Origin: Kryptolebias marmoratus | Taxonomy: Eukaryota > Chordata > Actinopteri > Cyprinodontiformes > Rivulidae | Assembly (NCBI RefSeq): GCF_001649575.2 | Contig: NC_051443.1 | Location: forward strand, 6,029,138-6,093,137 | Length of the DNA stretch: 64,000 nt | Direction: 5' to 3' | Shown: positions 52,301-61,300 of the stretch, piece by piece | How positions within the stretch are numbered: the first letter of the stretch is position 1 | Layout of the letters: every line of letters begins with the position of its first letter | Notes under the pieces: model-generated | Seen by the model: only the letters and a program-made list of their open reading frames with translations | Told to the model about the DNA's origin: nothing | Databases searched by the model: none | Program-made: the position numbers and the translations under genes

Positions 52301-55300
52301 GATTCCCACCTGTTACTTCAATGAAAATATGTTTAGTATTTGTAACTTTTATACTTTTTGAATTATTTAAACTTCATTTACAAGCATTGACTTTTTATTA
52401 ATCTTAAAAAAACACTGTTCTCTTTGAAATCTGCTTCTGCAGACTTCCTATGCTTGTTTTAGCTTTTACCTATGTCTTGCTCATTTCAGCCACAGTTTTG
52501 CTACATTTGGCCATTTAGCAACATTTTGCCAATTTTTGCTTGTAGCTACTGTTTTGGCTGATGTTAATACAACTCATTTATCAACAAATCTCAGCCAAGT
52601 CATTCAGCACTCAGCATTCACTGTTTTTGCAGAAAATGCAGTTTCTCTAGGTACTGTTCTGTTAAATCTTTTATCTTCGTTGTGCGGCTTTGAAATAAAA
52701 CGTGGTCTGCCACATGCACCAAAATAATGGAGACCAAAGGTATCTTGGTCATCTTTACACTTCTTACACTAGTTTACACATCCAAATGTGATTTTTTTAC
52801 AAACTCATATTGGAGTTTTTGGGCTGCAGAAGCAGTGGCACCCCTCACAATTTCTTTTAAATTTATCTAGCATTTATTTCAGTCTGTAATCAGTTCACAG
52901 ACTGACAGGAAGTCCCCTTTCCTTGTTTTTTTCTTTTACTTGCCTTGTAGTTCTCACTCATCTAACTTTACATTTTTTGCAACTCGAGCTCCATTCTCTG
53001 CCAAACCATTTATTTTACCCAGCCCTTTTTCGAATCTGAGAGAGAATCCCTCCCCACAAATCCAGAGGAGTGCAGCGGTAATCACCTGGATGGAAGCTAA
53101 AACCCCTCTTTGTGTTAACTTTACACACATTAAGCTCCGCTGTCATTTTAAGATTAGTTTGTAATGTCTTCCCATGGGCTTCATTACGTGCCTGGCTCCC
53201 ACTGCAGCCGGTTCCCTCTGTTCAAACTGCAGAGACGCAGGCAGGTCTGCTGAAATTCATCTGAACATCATGCGGCCTTTAGCGGATGTCGGGTTTGCTT
53301 TAAGCAGAACTCACTGAGAGGTTTGAGGATGTTGGTGCTGGAGTCGTCTATGTTCTCCGTGTCCGACTTGTAGACTTCTGTGCTCTGCTCGGCCCGTTCT
53401 CGCTTCTCCTTGTGGCCGGTCTTGCGTCTGTGGCGTCTCCTCCTCGGGCGGTAGCTCTTAGGAACGTGCACGCCGATGTACACCGTGTGGTGACCTGTGA
53501 CAACAACACAGGGAACGAAGTTTAAGATTACATTCACAGTCACTAAGGAAATAGCAGGAATACAGAACAGATCAGTGTCCATCAGGGGCAGAACGTGATC
53601 TAACAGTCTGAAGCTTTTTTGAACTGATCACAGAAAATGATAATGCTTCTGCCCATGTTCGTGTGTGTCTGTCTGTTAGCAAAATATCTCAAGAACAAGT
53701 TGGCAGATTTTAATAAAACTTTGCAAAAGTATTCACTGAAGGTGCCTCAACAATTGAATACCTTTTAGCATCAACCCAATAAAAGATGGCCGCCACTAAT
53801 AACTAACATTAGCAGTCACAAAAATGGCTATAACTTAGTCAATTTTAGAGATGTTGACATGATACTTAGTGTTGTAGTAGCTGAGACCGGTCCCAAATAC
53901 ACAGTCTGAGCCCTTTCAGATCGTGTAAAATTTTTGCTTAAAACTTTGCCATTAACTATTGGAGTCAACTCCATCTGTCTGTTAGCAAAGCATCTCATGA
54001 ACCACTGCATGGATTTTAATTAAACTTTCTGAAAAATACTACTGGATGTACGTCTACACCCGATTAACTTTTTGATTCAATCCAATTCAAGATGGTCAAC
54101 ACAGTTAATCAACCCTAGCAAACCCAAAAATGGCCACAGCTCAGTCAATTTTATTGATATTGATCTAAAATTAAAATTTGATATATTGAATGAAACTTTA
54201 AAAAAAAAAATGAAGTTACTTTTAAAGGTTTGACATAAACAAACCAAAACCATCTTTTCTCAACGTAAGAGGATCTTCGTCTAAAACTCTGGCAGGAAAG
54301 GCTGCTGGTGATGTGCACTCTTTCCTGGAATGCCAGGCCTGAGTTTTTTTTGTTTTCCCCCTCAGCAGAGATAACATATACTAGTCAGTCTGCTATTGAT
54401 GCCAACTACCTTGTGCACTGCAACACATACGGGAAATTACGACTTCTTCTCTTCCGGAGGTAATTATCAAACTTAAACACTGATTACCTGACCAATTCAG
54501 TGATGAGGCAACCCTGCGTTCTCTCTTTCAGCCACGGCATTCCACAAGCTGGTCTTCCTGGTTTTAACAGCTTTCAATGTCGAAACCAAAGTGCACCTGA
54601 GGCAAACAAAAACCTCTCTGCCGAGGCTCTGCTGCACCAAGGGGGGTGACGTAAGGCCCAGAACACCGACGCCACTTCTCTTTGTGAGAAGCCTGACGTG
54701 GTGGTTTGTGAAACATGTGAACGTCCCAGGAAATTCACGAGGGTGTCTCCGGAGAGATTCTTCTGTGGCTTTAGCTGGCACACCACAATGGGGCAGGAAC
54801 GACACTGACTTATCTAAAGTGGATATTATCTCCTATTTATGTACCGTTCTGTGTTGATACTCAAGGGAAGACGATAAATCCTTTTTTTAGATTTGAACAG
54901 TACACGATGTAGAGACAAACTCGGACATGTTCAAGCCGCATCAGCGGGATAATGAGTCACAGTTCAACACTCCCTCTTACCTTCCACTTCCTCCTCGTCG
55001 CAGATGTGTTTGACAAAGGCCGCTCCTCTGTCTAACACAGCTTCATCCTCCATTCTACAAAACAAAAACAAAACAATTGAATGTGGAAAGCGGAATACCA
55101 AGAAAAGGTTATGAGCCATCATTTCTTTATATTTTGTTTTCAGTGAGGCAGATCTTCTAGTAATCGAACTAAAAAGGTGGAATTAGGCAAAGTTTCCCAG
55201 ACTTTCTGACAGTCTTCTGCACTTTTTCCACTCAGTTTTGAACTCTGATCTTTGAATCATTCAGGCCTAAAAAAAAAAAAATGCACATTGCGTGCTGCCT

Positions 55301-58300
55301 TCAATGCCACAATTTTAAACTCAAATCATCCTATGATAAGAAGGGACAGAGTTGGTAGATGTTTTGGTCAAACCTTGTGAATGATGTTATACACAGTGTC
55401 ATTGGATATTGTGAGATGAAGTGAAATGTGTTAGATTTCAGAGCATGTGTTGAGAATGACTCTCCGCTACTTCCACGTCAAATGTTAGCTCAACTTTTGT
55501 GAATCTGACTAAGTTATGGCCATTTTTGTGATTTTTTAATAGTAATTTGCTGTATTGGCCACCTTGAATTGGGTTGACCACAAAAGGTAATCAGCTGTAG
55601 ATGTACATCCAATGATTACTTTCTGAAGGTTTCCTTAAAATCTGCCTGGTGGTTCATGAGATATTTTGCTAACAGACAGACGGTGTTAAAGGCAAAGTTC
55701 AAGGTGTGTGTTGGGTATAATCCTCATCTACGATCACACTAAATTTTAGCTCAATATCTGTAAAACTGACTGAGTTATATCCACTTTTATGTTTCCTATA
55801 GTCAGTTGGCTGGGGCAGCCATCTTTAAATAGATTCACTCCAAAAGTTAATCAGTTGTAGATGTATATTCAATGCTTACTTTCTGAGCATTTTATTGAAA
55901 TCCATCCACTGATTCATGAGAAATTTTGCTAACAGACAAATTACACACACAAAGACAATTGCATTATCAATTATTTTGCTGTCAGTGGCGGACAGTAAGG
56001 ATTACTGGGAAGTCTGGCCACTTAGAGGGAAAATACTGTATAAAAATTTTCTGTTGGTCTAAAATCTTTGCACATTACTGTAAGTATCATGAATTATACA
56101 TGCAGCCACCTGAGTCTGACATAATCTGCTGTTATTTGATACAATTCTTCCTACTAAATTATCCAAAATTTAAAACCCCCTACACTCTTAACCTACACAT
56201 GGCAATTTCCATGAAATGCCTCTGATGACGACGAACATCAGGAAACGTTTTTCCATCCTATGTCACAACTGTCAACTTCTAACCAGTGTGCAACAATGAA
56301 ACAAACCACACCTTACGCTGAGTAATATCTTGTGTTTTTGTTTTTAGCTGTCACACTCAGGCCCAAATGTTTGGTGAAGTAATTTCAGCGGTAGAAGAAA
56401 TCCGAGCAGAGAGAAAACAGAGGTTTCAGCAGCAGCAGCCGAGTCTGAAACAAAGAGTAGAAACCCCTGGAGGAGTTTGCAGATCTCTCTATATGAGAAA
56501 AATACCCGATCTACATGATCCAACATGCACATACAACCAGAGCTGCACGTCATCGAGGTTTTATGTTCACTGGAAAACTTTATGTCCACAACCCATATCC
56601 AAAATGTTGGGACAGGGTGAAAATTTTTAAATAAAAACAAACTGCAATGGTCTGCAAATCTCATAAATCTATATTTTATTCACAATGGAAAATAATAATC
56701 ATAATAAATATTAAAACAAAGAAATTGTAACATAAAAAAACTAAGGTAGTTTTGAATTTCATGGCAGCAACAGGTCTCAAAAAAGTTGGATTGGTGCAAC
56801 AAAAGCTGTAAAAGTAAGTAGTAAAAATGAGAAACAGCTGGAGGAGCATTTTTACAGTGAATTAGGTTAACAGGCAGCAGGTCAGTGAGAGGACTGGGGA
56901 TAAAAAGAGCATTTTAGAGAAGCTGAGTCTCTCAGAAGTAAAGATGGGCAGAGGGTCACCATTCAGCAAAAAAAAAAACTGCATTCAAAAATAGTGGAAC
57001 AATTTTAGATTAATATTCTTCAACATAAGACTTGGGAAGACTTTGACTATCTAATCATCTACAGTTCATGATATCAAAAAGATTTCAAGAATCTGGAGAA
57101 ATCTCTGGGCTCAAAGCACAGGACTGAAAGTCAGAACTGGATGTTTATGATCTTCAGGTCCTCAGGCAGCTCTGCAATAAAAACAGGCCTGATTCTGTTC
57201 TGGACATCACTGAATGGACTCAGGAACACTTCTACAGATCTCTCTCTGTAAACACAGTGTGTTGTTTAAAGCTCTATCATACAAAGAAGAAGCCAGATGT
57301 GAACACCATCCAGAAATGCTGCTATCTCCTCTGAGCCAAAGCCCATTTAAGCATACACATCTGGAAAGGGACTACTGCAAAAAAATGTGTATACATTTTA
57401 GAAAAAAAAAAATCGGCCCTTTTCTGGGAAGACCTTGCATATTTCAGCAAGATAGCACTAAACCACACACTGCATCCATTCCAGCAGCAGGGCTGCAGAG
57501 TAGAAGAGTCCTGGTGCTGAACTGACCTGCCTGCAGTCCAGACTTTTTGTCATGAAACAAAAAATCCATCAAAGACAACACTGGCCTGTTGAACAGCTAG
57601 AATCCTCCATCAGACCAGAATGGGTCAACCTTCTCCTCTAAAACCTCCAGCAGCAGCTCTCCTCAGTTCTAGATGTTTACAGACTGTTGGTAAAAGAAGA
57701 TGGGATGCTTCACAGAGGGGAAACATGGACTGACCAAACGTTCTTGAGGTGTGTTGCCATCAAAAATTTTAAATCATCCCTTTTTTATTTACCCTACGCA
57801 AAAAAGGTGCAATTTCTTTGTTTATGGATTTGGTTACCATGTTCCATTGGGACTAAAACATGGGTTTTTAAGATTTGCAAATCATTGCATTTTGTTTTTA
57901 TTTACATTTTACACATCCGCCTAACTTTATCAGATTCGGGGTCGTAAAAGCATCGACTGCCAGCTGCAGAAGACGTTGGACAACTAGCAGCACAACAAAT
58001 GCAGCAGAATATATCAATCTGCAACACACACATGGCTTTTACCAACATTTAATTTAGTAAAACAACATGTCAATATGTTGCTTCCTCCTGTTTTCTAACA
58101 GATACCTTAACTTCCAGTAAATCTGTTTGGCTGAAGGTTGGCAGCTAACTTTTCTTTTTTGGAAACTACAACATGCTAATGTCCAACATGGAACTGGTTT
58201 CCACAACACAGAACGCAGCGTCTCAGATTACAACACACACAAAGAATGTCTGTTCTCCCCTGACAGATAGTGCTTTTCTGCTTTTCTGCTGTCACAATTT

Positions 58301-61300
58301 ACATAATTCACATTTGACCTTTAATGAGTCGGTCGGTTTTGTTTTAACTGTGCCATATTCCTGATAACCTACACTGCTGCACAGAACTCAAGCAGGATTA
58401 CTGAACCACAAAGAGAACCGGAGTGTGTCAGAACCCATTCAGGTACTCCCCGCAATGCCATAAAGACAAGCCAAAAGAGTGGAAGTAAGAAACAAAATCA
58501 CCATCTTTTCCTCATAGAGTGTCCTAAATTGAAAAAAAAAGCAAAATTTATAAACTGGTGTCATCTTCCAAGTATGTTTGTTTGCCTATGAAAACACAAA
58601 GACTGAAAATAGGTCAACAATGACAACATCTGTGGAAGAATTGCTTGGGATGGTCAAGTCCAAAATGTTTGATGCACTGGTACATATCTACACTCAGACA
58701 TGTTGAGTGAAGTATGCCAATTGTCTTAAAATTTGACTTTAAAATGTTGTGTATTTCACCTATTTTTAAAAAATAAATAAAATAAAAACTAATGAGACTA
58801 ATTAGTTTGCTCCAAAATGCCTATATTCAGACTTCAGACTGAAATTTTCCATTGTTTCCATTGATTTATTTCCACCTAAACGTCTCCAAGGTTCTACGCT
58901 TGTCCGATTCTGCCTAATATGTTTACCTATACAGACTACAGCCAGCTTAATGCAAAATCACGTCGCTCAAAAATCAATGCAGCTTTCGATGCATTCAGCC
59001 TAGTTTACGTTGAGCGCATACCCGCATTTCAGAATTTTATAACAGCAATATCACGAAAAACTATTGCAGTAAACTCCTTCAAACTGTACCACTTGTAATA
59101 GCTCAGGATAACCTCTTGCATGTTTTTTTTTATAGTCTGCCACGAGTACCTTTAATACCTGAGAGAGCACACAACGAGTCACTTTCCACTGACAGTCCCA
59201 CAGATTACTGTTCCAGTCCCAGCTCAAACCGCTCCTTCTTACCTTAAAGGGCTTTGTGACTTCTAAAATCCTCCGTTAAGGTTGGAAGGAATGTGGTTCC
59301 TCCAGTCAGGTAAACTATGGACCTGCTCCAACCATGTGCTTTCCTGAGCCTCACTTAGATCCTTAAGTTTGCTGTCGCTAAATTATAAGTTCTTTATCTG
59401 AATGCTCAAAAGATAATTAGTAGAACAAGCATGTTAAACGTGCTGCAGCATTTGTCCTTCTTCTTTTTTTTTTTTGCCACGCAGCACATTTCAGCTGTGG
59501 TTCAGACAGCTTATAAATGAGAGGGGAGCTAAATAAACAAAGCCAGGAAGGAAACAACTTGTTCCTCCAATTGCACTGGGAGCTCATTTGAATTTCCCTA
59601 GTGGATATGATATCTGGCCCAGAGAGTGATAGATAATAGTGATTATGTTTCTACCCCCGTGTGTGTGTGCGCAGCGTTCGTAGCATTAACAAACTATCTC
59701 ATGAACAGTTTTTAATGAAACATTCAGAAAGTAATCACTGAATGTACAGATACGACTGATTCATTTTCTATTCATAATATCCGCCACAGCCAGCTGACCT
59801 TAAAAACAAACAAACAAACAAACAAAAAAAAAAAACCACAAAACGGCTATACCCAAATAAGTTATGTGTGGTTGGTAGTAGCTGAGACTGATCCTCAACA
59901 CATATTCTGGGCACCAACAGATTGCACAAGATCTTTGTTTCAAAACTTGGCATTAACTATTTGTAGCCAACTTTGTCTGTTAGCACTATATCTTCTGAAC
60001 CACTGAGCAGATTTTAATGAAAATTTCAGGAAATGGTGTCCATGTACAACTGATTAACTTATGGAGCCAACCCAATTCAAGATGGCCACTAAAGCCAACT
60101 CATGTTAAAAACACTAAAATAGCTATAATTTAGGCAATTTTACAGGTATTGAGCTAAGATTTGGTTTAGTTGCAGCTGCAAATCATTCACAATATATACT
60201 CCAAGTGCTACTCATTATATGAGATCTCTGCTGAAAAATAAGGCATTGACTGTTGAAATCAACCTTGTTTGTCTGTTAGCAAAATATTTCATGAACCGCT
60301 AGACAGATTTTAACGAAACATTTAGAAAGTAATGACTTGATGTACATGTACAACTGGTTAGCTTTTGTAGTCAACTAACTTCAAGGTGGCCACCACAGCC
60401 AATTGAACTTGGCTACTTCTGTGTTTTCTAAAACTCAGATATTGAGCTAAGATTTCGTGTGGTCGAAGCTGAGAGTCAGTAACAACACATATTTTAAATG
60501 TGACATTTTGTGATAATGCACGAGATTGTTTTGGAAGGTTTGACCAAACTTTTTCATCCTCAGCACAAGATGACTTTAGTTAATATCTCAGGCATTCTTC
60601 CAAGGAAGGGTAGGCTTCTAATTTAGTTTAAGTGAAACAATCTAACACTAAGAGCTTTATTTCCCATAAAAAGTGTGAATATAGGTTTCACTGCTTCCAG
60701 ATGAGTGATAAAAACACTGAACAAACACTGGTCTGTATGCCTTTCATCCGTTAAAACCCCCCTCCCTCCCTCCCTGCTGGTCTATGTAAACTTGCAGCTG
60801 ACTGACTGCTGGGGGCGCCTGCTTTGCCCTCGAAAGACACAGGGATGACCTCTGACCCCCAAGGAGATGATCTTACCTACACACGCCACCGACAAGCTGA
60901 TCCATCTCCACGGAGGGCAACGAGAAGTGAAGCAGAGCGAGGAGGTGGCCTCTTTCAGACCATCTCTACAGATTTATCAGGCAGGAGTCGTAGCAACAGG
61001 AAACGAACGAGGAGATCAAGATAAGCTTCCTTCTGCAGTGACGCAATTTAGGGGCATATTGCGCGATCTTATCTGGTGTGTGTTCTCGTGTATGTTTTGT
61101 TGATTTGAACAACTAATTTTTGTTTTTGTTTTTGCTGAGTAATGCTGAGAATCAGATTTTCCCTCTCACCCTTCCATGGTGTCACATTCCTTCCCCTCCT
61201 TTCCCCTGCTGTATCCAGGTGGTGTGCGCGGCGCAGCAAACCTGCAAACACGAGCTAACTTTGCCCTCCCGTGTGGTGAAGGGTTTCCTGCCCCCTCTCT

